From contig DATDRM010000054.1 in assembly GCA_035291705.1 (NCBI GenBank), positions 1-23,109 of the forward strand: DNA of 23,109 nt, given 5' to 3'. The position numbers and the translations under genes are program-made. Of this stretch, positions 14,017 to 21,642 are shown in pieces (within the stretch, counting starts at the first letter, position 1; each line of letters starts with the position of its first letter). The stretch comes from DATDRM01 sp035291705. Its GTDB lineage: Bacteria > Chloroflexota > Anaerolineae > Anaerolineales > UBA4823. The notes below the pieces were generated by a model that saw only the letters and a list, made by a program, of their open reading frames with translations, was not told the origin of the DNA and made no database searches.

Positions 14017-14542
14017 TCTGCTTCCTCCGTTCCCAGAATGGCATCACATCTTTCGCCGACTTTCCACGCAAGGTTGCCACCTCCTGAGGCGATTTGAGCT
14101 GATCCAAAGCCTTCATGGTTGAATAAACCACATTGAGGACATTGCTACTACCCAACGACTTGGTGAGGATATCCTTTACGCCAGCTGCCTCCAACACAGC
14201 CCGCACCCCACCCGCTGCGATCACGCCAGTCCCGGGAGAAGCCGGCTTAAGCAAAACCTTTGCTCCGGAAACAGTACCGATGACCTCATGCGGGATAGTC
14301 GTGCCAAAAAGGGAAACCTGATGCATGTCGCGGCGTGCATGCTCCGAGGCTTTCCGCATGGCTTCCGGTACCGCATTCGCTTTGCCAATGCCTACCCCAA
14401 CTTTACCCCGGTTATCGCCGATCACCACAGTAACCCGGAAGGAAAAACGCCGACCTCCCTTAACTACTTTAGCCACGCGGGCGATCTCGATCACGCGCTC
14501 GTCGAATTCGTGCTCAAATTCTTGACTCTGATAATCCGTCAT
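14009..14542 (-). CDS. rpsE: 30S ribosomal protein S5
   Basis: Small-subunit protein important for mRNA entry and decoding accuracy. The 177 residues contain the double-stranded-RNA-binding-like N domain (ERVIEIARVAKVVKGGRRFSF, VGVGIGKANAVPEAMRKA) and the C domain (VLLKPASPGTGVIAAGGVRAVLEAAGVKDILTKSLGSSN). It lies 21 nt after rplR and overlaps rpmD. Confidence 0.97.
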   Translation of the reverse strand: MTDYQSQEFEHEFDERVIEIARVAKVVKGGRRFSFRVTVVIGDNRGKVGVGIGKANAVPEAMRKASEHARRDMHQVSLFGTTIPHEVIGTVSGAKVLLKPASPGTGVIAAGGVRAVLEAAGVKDILTKSLGSSNVLNVVYSTMKALDQLKSPQEVATLRGKSAKDVMPFWERRKQNA

Positions 14543-14563
14543 GATCCTCTCCTGTTATCCCTG

Positions 14564-14932
14564 TTAGAACTCAAGACCACCTTCTCGCGCGCCATCTGCC
14601 AATGCCTTCACCCGACCAATGTATCTATACCCGCCGCGATCGAACACCACTTGGTGAATTCCCTTTTCTTTCGCCCGCTCAGCCAACACCTGTCCGACAA
14701 GGTGAGCCTGTTCGGTCTTTGTCTTTCCATCCATCTTGCTGCGTAGTTCATTATCTACGCTGGAAGCCGAGACTAATGTGTGCCCAACTTCATCATTGAT
14801 GACCTGCGCATAGATCTCCACTAAACTGCGATATACATTCAGACGTGGCCGCTGTGTGGTCCCTATCAGATGCTTTCGAACCCGCGCGTGCCTCTGAACC
14901 CGAGCTGCAGAACGAGAATTATTCTTACTCAT
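14564..14932 (-). CDS. rplR: 50S ribosomal protein L18
   Basis: 5S rRNA-binding protein of the central protuberance, acting with L5. The 122 residues show a basic N-terminus (ARVQRHARVRKHLIGTTQRPRLNVYRS), then YAQVINDEVGHTLVSAS and the C-terminal VVFDRGGYRYIGRVKALADGAREGGLEF. It starts 3 nt after the rplF stop. Confidence 0.97.
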   Translation of the reverse strand: MSKNNSRSAARVQRHARVRKHLIGTTQRPRLNVYRSLVEIYAQVINDEVGHTLVSASSVDNELRSKMDGKTKTEQAHLVGQVLAERAKEKGIHQVVFDRGGYRYIGRVKALADGAREGGLEF

Positions 14933-14935
14933 CGC

Positions 14936-15478
14936 TTACACCTTACCAGTCTTCCCTGCCTTGCGGCGGATTTTCTCATCCAGGTATTTAATGCCCTTAC
15001 CTTTGTATGGTTCAGGTGGCCGAACCTTGCGAATGTCGGCTGCGATCTGACCGACAAGTTGCTTATCGAAACCTATTACCTTGATCTGGCGTGTGCGCAC
15101 ATCCACCTCGAAAGTTATTCCTTCCGGCGGTTCGATCACAACCGGGTGAGAATAACCAACATAAAGCATCAGATTATCACCAGACACCTCAGCGCGGTAT
15201 CCTACGCCATTAACTTCGAGCATTTTCTCAAAACCCGTGCTTACTCCAACGACCATGTTATTGATCAATGCCCGAGTCATTCCATGCAATGCGCGGTGTG
15301 TACGTTCGTCTGAAGGCCGTTGAACGGTTATCTCTCCTTTTTCAAGAGAGATTTCCATCTCAGCCGGAAAAGAAAACTCAATCTCGCCTTTAGGGCCTTT
15401 AACTTTCACTAGCGAACCTTTGATTTGTACATCCACACCTGTCGGCACAGCCACAGGCATACGCCCGATTCGTGACAC
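14936..15478 (-). CDS. rplF: 50S ribosomal protein L6
   Basis: Large-subunit protein near the factor-binding site. The 180 residues contain the two repeated domains of the family: N-terminal MSRIGRMPVAVPTGVDVQ and KVKGPKGE, middle FEKMLEVNGVGYRA, and C-terminal DKQLVGQIAADIRKVRPPEPYKGKGIKY followed by RRKAGKTGK. It is 12 nt downstream of rpsH. Confidence 0.97.
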   Translation of the reverse strand: MSRIGRMPVAVPTGVDVQIKGSLVKVKGPKGEIEFSFPAEMEISLEKGEITVQRPSDERTHRALHGMTRALINNMVVGVSTGFEKMLEVNGVGYRAEVSGDNLMLYVGYSHPVVIEPPEGITFEVDVRTRQIKVIGFDKQLVGQIAADIRKVRPPEPYKGKGIKYLDEKIRRKAGKTGKV

Positions 15479-15490
15479 TTTACAACCTCC

Positions 15491-15904
15491 TTACCAGACC
15501 TTGCACAGAATCTCGCCACCAACACCTAATTGGCGAGCGCGTTGACCAGTCATAACGCCCTTCGGAGTAGAAAGGATGGCGATCCCCAACCCCGAAAGTA
15601 CCCAGGGGATCTCGCGCCTCCCAGAATACACACGCCGACCTGGTCGGCTAACCCGCTCCAGACCGGTGATCACAGACTGTCGTTGGCGGCGCTCACCCAC
15701 GTATTTCAGGCGAATGCGAAGAGTTTTATGGCCTGGCGTGGGCCCATCGACCACTTCGTAACTGGCGATGAAGCCTTCTTCCTTCAGTATTTTAGCAACC
15801 GCCACCTTTAGATTAGAGCTGGGCATTGCCACTGCTGGATGACTGACCAGGATCGCATTCCGGATGCGAGTCAACATATCGGCAATAGGATCAGAAACAC
15901 TCAT
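15491..15904 (-). CDS. rpsH: 30S ribosomal protein S8
   Basis: Central-domain 16S rRNA binder; in E. coli it is the translational repressor of the spc operon. The 137 residues begin DPIADMLTRIRNAI. The C-terminal half contains RVSRPGRRVYSG, LSGLGIAILSTPKGVMTGQRARQLGVGGEILCKVW. It follows rpsN by 20 nt. Confidence 0.97.
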   Translation of the reverse strand: MSVSDPIADMLTRIRNAILVSHPAVAMPSSNLKVAVAKILKEEGFIASYEVVDGPTPGHKTLRIRLKYVGERRQRQSVITGLERVSRPGRRVYSGRREIPWVLSGLGIAILSTPKGVMTGQRARQLGVGGEILCKVW

Positions 15905-15924
15905 TCTATAATTCCTCCGCCCGG

Positions 15925-16107
15925 TTACCAGGAAGATTTAGCCACGCCGGGGATTTTACCCTCCAGCGCTAATTCACGAAAACAGATCCGACACAGTCCA
16001 AACCGGCGCAGGTAGCCGCGGGGACGCCCACATAGCTTGCAGCGATTGCGGACCCGGTTAGAATACTTCCGCCGTTGTTCTCGTATTACTATGGACTTCT
16101 TCGCCAT
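15925..16107 (-). CDS. rpsN: 30S ribosomal protein S14, short zinc type
   Basis: Head protein of 60 residues. It is the short form with a zinc ribbon: Cys23, Cys26 (CKLC) and Cys39, Cys42 (CRIC). The C-terminus GKIPGVAKSSW is the family end. It starts 3 nt after the rplE stop, its normal place. The longer zinc-free paralogue is not in this window. Confidence 0.97.
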   Translation of the reverse strand: MAKKSIVIREQRRKYSNRVRNRCKLCGRPRGYLRRFGLCRICFRELALEGKIPGVAKSSW

Positions 16108-16110
16108 CGA

Positions 16111-16659
16111 TTATCCTTCCTTCCTAAACGGCATTCCGAGCATAATTAATAACTGTTTACCAGCCTCATCGGTTTTCGCTGAAGTAACGATTGTGATCTC
16201 CAGACCGCGAATTTTATCGATCTTATCGTATTCGATTTCAGGGAAGACCAGTTGTTCGCGCAGCCCCACTGTATAATTACCACGGCCATCGAAGGAGTTC
16301 GGTGAAATTCCCCGAAAATCACGCACGCGCGGCAGGGCTACGTTTATCAATCGATCCAAAAAGGACCACATCCGTTCACCGCGCATAGTAACTTTGACCC
16401 CGATCACCCGACCTTCGCGTAATTTGAAGTTGGCAATGCTTTTTCGGGCTTTTGTGACGATTGGCTTCTGGCCAACGACTTTGGTTAGATCAGCCACAGC
16501 CGCATCCAAGGCTTTCGCATTATCCAATGCTTCACCCACGCCGATATTTACCACAACCTTGCGGAGGCGCGGCACCTCCATCACATTGTCTAGACCCAAA
16601 GATCCCATCAATGTAGGAACAATTTCATCCTGGTAACGCCGCTTTAAATAATGTGTCAT
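16111..16659 (-). CDS. rplE: 50S ribosomal protein L5
   Basis: 5S rRNA- and P-site tRNA-contacting protein. From the ATG at 16659 it has 182 residues beginning MTHYLKRRYQDEIVPTLM; AGGAG lies 7 nt upstream. The open frame extends 35 codons further (to 16764) across rplX, which is not supported. Marks: KVVVNIGVGEA, QKPIVTKARKSIANFKLREG, FLDRLINVALPRVRDFRGI and GLREQLVFPEI. Confidence 0.97.
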   Translation of the reverse strand: MTHYLKRRYQDEIVPTLMGSLGLDNVMEVPRLRKVVVNIGVGEALDNAKALDAAVADLTKVVGQKPIVTKARKSIANFKLREGRVIGVKVTMRGERMWSFLDRLINVALPRVRDFRGISPNSFDGRGNYTVGLREQLVFPEIEYDKIDKIRGLEITIVTSAKTDEAGKQLLIMLGMPFRKEG

Positions 16660-16681
16660 CTTCTCGCTCCTGGCTGGCCCG

Positions 16682-17011
16682 TTAGTCGAGCAAATTCCCG
16701 CAATTCTTGCATACCCGCCGGGATTCACCACCTTCCCGCTGGATACTGACACGGGTGGCCTCATCGCACTTCGGACAAACCAACATCACATTAGAGATGT
16801 GCACCGGACCTTCAAACTCGATGATCCCCGGAGAGAGGCTTCGCCCTTGGGTTTGCACCTGGCGCTGGTGCTTCTTGCGGAGATTGACGCCCTGCACAAC
16901 AACGCGCTGCTCCTTAGGTAATACCCTCATCACCTCGCCGCGTTTTCCTTTGTCTTTCTGGCTGCCAGTGATCACTTCAACAATATCGCCTTTTTTGATC
17001 TTGACTTTCAC
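16682..17011 (-). CDS. rplX: 50S ribosomal protein L24 with C-terminal zinc ribbon
   Basis: Assembly-initiating large-subunit protein with a KOW motif (KKGDIVEVITGSQKDKGKRGEV, about 6-27). The C-terminus carries four cysteines (79, 82, 101, 104; CPKC and CKNC), a zinc ribbon found in many but not all bacterial L24. The start is chosen at the GTG at 17011, giving 109 residues that begin as the family does, with GGAG 8 nt upstream. GTG 17035 or ATG 17032 are alternatives with a GAGGTG site and eight or seven extra residues; this is not settled. Confidence 0.94.
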   Translation of the reverse strand: MKVKIKKGDIVEVITGSQKDKGKRGEVMRVLPKEQRVVVQGVNLRKKHQRQVQTQGRSLSPGIIEFEGPVHISNVMLVCPKCDEATRVSIQREGGESRRVCKNCGNLLD

Positions 17012-17037
17012 GATACTCGCTCCCGAATTCATCACTT

Positions 17038-17409
17038 CTATAGCACCTCAGGGGCCAGTGAAACGATCTTCATGAATCCTTTTTCACGCAATTCGCGCGC
17101 TACCGGGCCAAATATGCGCGTCCCCTTTGGGTTATGGCCATCTAAGTCGAGGATCACCGCGGCGTTATCGTCAAACCGGATGTACGAACCGTCATCACGC
17201 CGCCATTCCTTGGCGCAACGTACAATCACCGCCTTCACAACCTCGCTCTTCTTAATCGAGCCTTGCGGAGAAGCAGCCTTAACAGTCGCCACAACCACAT
17301 CTCCGACGGCGCCAAATTTGCGGTTGGTTCCTCCCAACACGTGAATCACAAGTAACTCACGTGCGCCGGTATTGTCGGCGACTTTCAAGCGACTCTCATG
17401 TTGGATCAT
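17038..17409 (-). CDS. rplN: 50S ribosomal protein L14
   Basis: Large-subunit protein at the interface with 16S rRNA and the binding site of the silencing factor RsfS. The 123 residues match throughout: MIQHESRLKVADNTGARELLVIHVLGG, VVKAVIVR, RFDDNAAVIL, and GTRIFGPVARELREKGFMKIVSLAPEVL. ATG overlaps the rpsQ stop by 4 nt (ATGA), indicating coupling. Confidence 0.98.
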   Translation of the reverse strand: MIQHESRLKVADNTGARELLVIHVLGGTNRKFGAVGDVVVATVKAASPQGSIKKSEVVKAVIVRCAKEWRRDDGSYIRFDDNAAVILDLDGHNPKGTRIFGPVARELREKGFMKIVSLAPEVL

Positions 17410-17684
17410 GATTGACCCTCACCTTCAGGTTCCCCAGCGCCAACCTCGCGCCGCAGGATCTCTTCCACAACCCAGCGTTTATGCCTAGAAATGGGCTGGC
17501 TTTCCACAATCTGGACCCGATCGCCGATCTCACAGCCCAGCTCATCATGAGCCATGACTCGCTTCTTACTATGGACGACTTTTTTATATAAATCGTGGCG
17601 ATAAGTGCGGCTGATTTCAACAACTACGGTCTTGTCCATTTTATTGCTGGTTACGACCCCGACTATTCGGCGACGATTGTTCAT
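17406..17684 (-). CDS. rpsQ: 30S ribosomal protein S17
   Basis: 16S rRNA-binding protein of the small-subunit body, 92 residues. Seen: RRIVGVVTSNKMDKTVVVEISR, the loop YKKVVHSKKRVMAHDE, and GDRVQIVESQPISRHKRWVVEEIL, all typical. The C-terminal tail is acidic and glycine-rich, slightly longer than usual. It overlaps rpmC upstream and rplN downstream by 4 nt each. Confidence 0.97.
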   Translation of the reverse strand: MNNRRRIVGVVTSNKMDKTVVVEISRTYRHDLYKKVVHSKKRVMAHDELGCEIGDRVQIVESQPISRHKRWVVEEILRREVGAGEPEGEGQS

Positions 17685-17893
17685 AGATTACCTTCCATAC
17701 TAGCTGACCGCTCAGCCTCAAGAATAATTGTGTGCAAACGAGCGATTAAACGCCGTGTATGGCGGAGGCGAGTAAAGTCGGTAAGTTCGCCTGTCGCCTG
17801 CTGAAAACGCAAATTCCTTAACTCTTCACCAGCATCGTTTAGCTTCGACTTGAGTTCAGCTAATGACAAGGCGCGCAATTCCGAATTCTTCAT
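17681..17893 (-). CDS. rpmC: 50S ribosomal protein L29
   Basis: Two-helix protein at the tunnel exit, a docking point for exported-protein factors. The 70 residues show LRALSLAELKSKLNDAGEELRNLRFQQATGEL, then RLRHTRRLIARLHTIILE. It overlaps rplP by 4 nt and rpsQ by 4 nt. Confidence 0.97.
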   Translation of the reverse strand: MKNSELRALSLAELKSKLNDAGEELRNLRFQQATGELTDFTRLRHTRRLIARLHTIILEAERSASMEGNL

Positions 17894-18321
17894 CGTTCAC
17901 CTCCTGTCACGCCATATCGAGTAACAATTTTCGTTTTGATAGCTAACTTATAAGCCGCCAGGTTCAACGCTTCCTTTGCCGCCTCCTCCGATAAACCGCC
18001 TCCTACTTCGAACATCACCCGGCCTGGCTTAACTACCGCCACCCAGAATTCAACGTCGCCTTTCCCTTTGCCCATCCGAGTTTCGGCGGGCTTCTGAGTC
18101 ACAGGTTTATCGGGGAAAATACGAATCCAGACCTTACCCCGCCTTTTTAACGCATGCACGATCGCACGGCGAGCAGCCTCGATCTGGCGCGCGGACACCC
18201 ACCCTGGCTCTAGGGCTTGCAGGCCAAAGTCACCAAAGTGGACTTCAGCGCCGCGTTGAGCTGTGCCTTTCATTCGCCCGCGCATTTGCTTGCGGTATTT
18301 AACACGTTTTGGCATTAACAT
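17890..18321 (-). CDS. rplP: 50S ribosomal protein L16
   Basis: Large-subunit protein near the A site, 143 residues. It begins MLMPKRVKYRKQMRGRMKG; the ATG at 18321 has GAGG 7 nt upstream, better than the family-like ATG at 18315. Other marks: FGLQALEPGWVSARQIEAARRAI, KVWIRIFPDKPVTQKPAETRMGKGKG, and FEVGGGLSEEAAKEALNLAAYKLAIKTKIV. A 79-nt spacer separates it from rpsC. Confidence 0.97.
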   Translation of the reverse strand: MLMPKRVKYRKQMRGRMKGTAQRGAEVHFGDFGLQALEPGWVSARQIEAARRAIVHALKRRGKVWIRIFPDKPVTQKPAETRMGKGKGDVEFWVAVVKPGRVMFEVGGGLSEEAAKEALNLAAYKLAIKTKIVTRYGVTGGER

Positions 18322-18400
18322 ATAAAGACCTCACAAGTTCAATTTACTCTTCCAACAAGAACGAACTCTCGAACCGCTTCATTGCTTGAGGAATAGCAAA

Positions 18401-19078
18401 TTACTCACTAACGTACACGCCCTCAGTGGTTTCAACCATTTCTTCCAGCTCAGGTAAAACAATTCCTTTATAAATCCATACCTTCACGCCAATGCGTCCG
18501 TAGGTAGTCAGTGCCTCAGATAGGGCGTAATCGATGTCTGCTCGCAGAGTCTGGCGGGGTACCCGCCCCTCGCGCATATTCACCGTACGAGCCATTTCGG
18601 CTCCGCTGAGACGACCAGATACCTCAACCCGCACTCCTTGAGCGCCCTGGCGCATCGCCTGTTGGATCGCGCGTTTCATCGCCCGTTGGTAGCTGATCCT
18701 GCGTTCAAGTTGTTCAGCGATATTGTTCGCTACCAGGTAAGCATCGATATCAGGAGACTTGATCTCTTTGATGTCGAGATCGATCTTCTTACCTACCAAG
18801 GATTCCAGGCTGGAGCGGACTTTCTTCACATTATCGCCTTTGCGGCCGATTAGAATCCCTGGTTTCGCCGTATGGACGGTTATTTTGACTTTGCCGGGAA
18901 AGCGCTCGATCTCAACCCGAGATACGCCTGCCTTCGGAGCCTCGTTTCGCACCAGCTCACGGATTTTAAAGTCCTGATGCAGCTGGGTTACGTAGTTCGC
19001 ACCTTCCGCGTACCAACGCCCCTCCCAAGTCTTATTGATCTTGAGACGAAAACCAATTGGATGAACTTTACGACCCAT
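18401..19078 (-). CDS. rpsC: 30S ribosomal protein S3
   Basis: Head protein lining the mRNA entry channel. The 225 residues have the N-terminal MGRKVHPIGFRLKINKTWEGRWYA, a type II KH domain with GRKGDN at 78-83, and the C-domain SGRLSGAEMARTVNMREGRVPRQTLRADIDYALSEALTTYGRIGVKVWIYKGI. A 59-nt leader holds a strong hairpin touching its ribosome site (AAGGAGAGG). Confidence 0.98.
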   Translation of the reverse strand: MGRKVHPIGFRLKINKTWEGRWYAEGANYVTQLHQDFKIRELVRNEAPKAGVSRVEIERFPGKVKITVHTAKPGILIGRKGDNVKKVRSSLESLVGKKIDLDIKEIKSPDIDAYLVANNIAEQLERRISYQRAMKRAIQQAMRQGAQGVRVEVSGRLSGAEMARTVNMREGRVPRQTLRADIDYALSEALTTYGRIGVKVWIYKGIVLPELEEMVETTEGVYVSE

Positions 19079-19089
19079 AACCTCTCCTT

Positions 19090-19123
19090 TGGAGCTGCGG
19101 AATCGACTTTCCGCCAGGCTCCA
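19090..19123 (-). promoter_or_regulatory. Two-part hairpin before rpsC
   Basis: Outer stem TGGAGC (19090-19095) with GCTCCA (19118-19123), 6 bp; inner stem CGGAA (19098-19102) with TTCCG (19109-19113), 5 bp; 6-nt loop. The inner and outer stems are separated by a 2/4-nt internal loop. The 3' arm ends 2-3 nt from the AGGAG site of rpsC, so the structure could affect S3 translation. Confidence 0.5.
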
Positions 19124-19137
19124 CTCTCTACTCGGAA

Positions 19138-19485
19138 TTAAGTTCCCTCTCGTTCGCGCAAGAAGACCGTAACATGAGAAGCGCGGCGCAGGATCGGTTT
19201 AAACCGCCCGCGCGCCCCAAACCTTCGCCAACGCCGCGTCGGCGCCTCATCCGCGAAGATGCGGTAGACATACAGGTCATCCCGGCTAACACCGAAATTC
19301 TCCTCTGCGTTCGCCATCGCGGAAGCCAACATTTTAGCCACCGGGCGTGAAGCTCCATTTGGCAGAAACTTTAGCAAGTCCAATGCTTCCGTGACGCTTC
19401 TTCCGCGCACCAAATCTATTACCAGACGCACCTTTTGCGGAGGATGGGGAACATAACGGGCATGTGCACGAATATCTTCCGCCAT
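19138..19485 (-). CDS. rplV: 50S ribosomal protein L22
   Basis: Large-subunit protein with a hairpin that lines the exit tunnel. The 115 residues show ARYVPHPPQKVRLVIDLVRGRSVTEALDLLKFLPNGASRPVAKMLASAMANAEEN and the tunnel-loop region APTRRWRRFGARGRFKPILRRASHVTVFL. It starts 3 nt after rpsS. Confidence 0.97.
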   Translation of the reverse strand: MAEDIRAHARYVPHPPQKVRLVIDLVRGRSVTEALDLLKFLPNGASRPVAKMLASAMANAEENFGVSRDDLYVYRIFADEAPTRRWRRFGARGRFKPILRRASHVTVFLREREGT

Positions 19486-19488
19486 AGC

Positions 19489-19764
19489 TTACCTCCTGAC
19501 CTTCTTTTCTGCCAAATGTCCCCGGAATGTGCGCGTTGGCGCAAATTCACCTAAGCGATGACCAACCATATTTTCAGTGATGTAAATCGGTACATGCCGA
19601 CGACCATCATGTACAGCGATGGTGTGACCAACCATCTGAGGGAAGATGGTGCTCGCCCGACTCCAGGTACGGATCACTTTCTTGTCACCATGCTCATTCA
19701 TGACTTCAATTTTCTTCAGCAATTTTGGGTCCACAAATGGACCTTTTTTCAACGATCGTCCCAT
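19489..19764 (-). CDS. rpsS: 30S ribosomal protein S19
   Basis: Head protein that pairs with S13 near the A-site tRNA. The 91 residues start MGRSLKKGPFVDPKLLKKIE and contain IRTWSRASTIFPQMVGHTIAVHDGRRHVPIYITENMVGHRLGEFAPTRTFRGH. An 80-nt spacer lies between it and rplB. Confidence 0.98.
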   Translation of the reverse strand: MGRSLKKGPFVDPKLLKKIEVMNEHGDKKVIRTWSRASTIFPQMVGHTIAVHDGRRHVPIYITENMVGHRLGEFAPTRTFRGHLAEKKVRR

Positions 19765-19844
19765 ACACTCATCTCCAAACGATTGCGATGGCTGCCATTT
19801 ATCAAAAGTGCCTGTTGTTCCTAAATTGCACTACAACCAATCTA

Positions 19845-20681
19845 CTACCGACGCTTTTTTCCTCTATGGCGAACAATGTATTTTTCAGTCTGCTTGTTGC
19901 GGCGGGTCTTCCAACCTCGCGTCGGCTTACCCCACGGGCTTTTGGGTCCAGGCATACCGATTGGCTGGCGGCCTTCACCACCACCATGTGGATGGTCGCG
20001 GGGGCTCATGGCTGTTCCGCGTACAGTTGGACGAATACCCATATGTCGTTTCCGGCCAGCTTTTCCGAGCTTTATATTGCTATTATCCAGATTGCCAACC
20101 TGGCCGATCGTGGCATAGCAGGTTTGGCGCACTAATCTCACTTCACCCGATGGTAGACGGAGCTGAGCATAATCGCCTTCTTTCGCGAGGAGCTGGGCAG
20201 CTCCACCCGCTGAACGCACCATCTGTCCGCCACGGCCTTCCTTCAGCTCAATATTATGTAGCAGGGTGCCCACTGGGATATTAGCTATCGGCAAGCTGTT
20301 GCCTGGGCGAACCTCCGCCTGGGGTCCTGCCATGACGACATCGTTGACCCGCAGATCGAGCGGGGCGATGATATAGCGTTTTTCGCCATCTGCATAGTAT
20401 AGTAACGCCAGACGGGCAGTGCGGTTCGGATCATATTCAATCGCTGCCACGCGGGCTGGGATGCCGCGCTTGTCGCGCTTAAAATCGACCTGGCGGATAT
20501 GCTGTCGATTGCCGCCGCCCTGGTGACGGACCGTCACCCGGCCGTAGGCATTTCGACCGCCCTTCCGGTTACGTGACACCACCAAAGAACGTTCTGGCTT
20601 GGTCTTCGTGATTTCATCGAAAGTATGCCCACTCATACCCCTCAGACTGGGGGTTATCGGTTTATATTTCTTAACTGCCAT
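19845..20681 (-). CDS. rplB: 50S ribosomal protein L2
   Basis: Universal large-subunit protein required for subunit joining and peptidyl transfer. The 278 residues include MAVKKYKPITPSLRGMSG at the N-terminus, HIRQVDFKRDK, IEYDPNRTARLALL, and the near C-terminal SPRDHPHGGGEGRQPIGMPGPKSPWGKPT with the conserved histidine of DHPHGGG. The ATG shares one base with the rplW stop (TAATG), indicating coupling. Confidence 0.98.
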   Translation of the reverse strand: MAVKKYKPITPSLRGMSGHTFDEITKTKPERSLVVSRNRKGGRNAYGRVTVRHQGGGNRQHIRQVDFKRDKRGIPARVAAIEYDPNRTARLALLYYADGEKRYIIAPLDLRVNDVVMAGPQAEVRPGNSLPIANIPVGTLLHNIELKEGRGGQMVRSAGGAAQLLAKEGDYAQLRLPSGEVRLVRQTCYATIGQVGNLDNSNIKLGKAGRKRHMGIRPTVRGTAMSPRDHPHGGGEGRQPIGMPGPKSPWGKPTRGWKTRRNKQTEKYIVRHRGKKRR

Positions 20682-20983
20682 TAGCGCACCCCTTCGAATG
20701 CTTCAATCCGATTGCCAGGTGCAAGGGTGACGATGGCCTTCTTATACGCACTGCGCCGTACCATCACCCGACGATTCCGCCATCGGCGGCTACGTTTCGG
20801 TGGGACATTAATTACATTTACGCGCACCACATCCACATCAAACAAAGTCTCTACCGCTTCTTTGATCATTACCTTGTTGGCGTCCAGCGATACCTCAAAT
20901 ACATACTGGTTCAAATCACCGGTTTGATAATTCGATTTCTCGGTGATCAATGGACGGCGAAGTACATCGTGAATTGTCGTCAT
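20681..20983 (-). CDS. rplW: 50S ribosomal protein L23
   Basis: Tunnel-exit protein and docking site for trigger factor and SRP. The 100 residues show VLRRPLITEKSNYQ, YVFEVSLDANKVMIKEAVETLFDVDVVRVNVINV and the basic loop PKRSRRWRNRRVMVRRSAYKKAIVTL. It lies 13 nt after rplD. Confidence 0.97.
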   Translation of the reverse strand: MTTIHDVLRRPLITEKSNYQTGDLNQYVFEVSLDANKVMIKEAVETLFDVDVVRVNVINVPPKRSRRWRNRRVMVRRSAYKKAIVTLAPGNRIEAFEGVR

Positions 20984-20996
20984 ATCTGCCCCTAAC

Positions 20997-21626
20997 CTAT
21001 CCTAAATAAGAAACAATGACATCCAAGGCTGCAATTGGCAAGATGACTTTTTCATAGCCAAGTAAGTCGCGGACGTTCAGATAATTAGCTATCAACAACT
21101 TGGTTGTTGGCAGATTATGTGCAGCTCGGGTAACCAGGTCATAGTCGGCATTTTTTTCTGGGATCAAGATCAACGCACTTGCATTACCTACCAAGTTATT
21201 AACAACCTTCGCTATCAGACGCGTTTTCGGTTCAGCCAGAGAGAGATCTTCCAAGACCACAATTTCATTACTCGCCGCTTTGACCGAAAGAGCAGAACGC
21301 AGTGCCGCGCGCCGCATCTTGCGCGGCATTTGCAGGGAATAATCGCGCGGTTTCGGCGTATGAACCTTGCCCCCACCAACCCATTGAGCCGCACGCGTCG
21401 AGCCTTGTCGCGCTCTCCCGGTCCCTTTCTGACGCCAGGGTTTACGACCACCGCCAGACACTTCACTACGGCCTTTGGTTTTATGCGTCCCCAAGCGTGC
21501 ATTCGCCATCTGACGGACATGCGCCTGGTGCATCAGGTCAACATTTACAGGGGCTTCGAAGATTTTCGCCGGTAATTCAACCGTGCGTACCTTCTGCCCA
21601 TCCATATTCATGACATCAACTTTCAT
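20997..21626 (-). CDS. rplD: 50S ribosomal protein L4
   Basis: Large-subunit protein with a long loop at the tunnel constriction; in E. coli it also represses the S10 operon. The 209 residues show the N-terminal strand region, then the loop GTHKTKGRSEVSGGGRKPWRQKGTGRARQGSTRAAQWVGGGKVHTPKPRDYS, and a C-terminal Rossmann-like part ending ALDVIVSYLG. A 16-nt spacer follows rplC. Confidence 0.98.
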   Translation of the reverse strand: MKVDVMNMDGQKVRTVELPAKIFEAPVNVDLMHQAHVRQMANARLGTHKTKGRSEVSGGGRKPWRQKGTGRARQGSTRAAQWVGGGKVHTPKPRDYSLQMPRKMRRAALRSALSVKAASNEIVVLEDLSLAEPKTRLIAKVVNNLVGNASALILIPEKNADYDLVTRAAHNLPTTKLLIANYLNVRDLLGYEKVILPIAALDVIVSYLG

Positions 21627-21642
21627 ATTCGCTCAGCTCCGA

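Noticed and set aside
16660..16764. N-terminal extension of rplE
   Set aside because: It would overlap rplX and lacks family sequence; the ATG at 16659 has a good ribosome site.
18322..18400. Repeated GTTCG words in the rpsC-rplP spacer
   Set aside because: Not in constant phase and no stable stem; likely chance.
19765..19844. Possible stems in the rplB-rpsS spacer
   Set aside because: GTTGT/ACAAC and GTGC/GCAC pairings cross each other and are short; no convincing structure.
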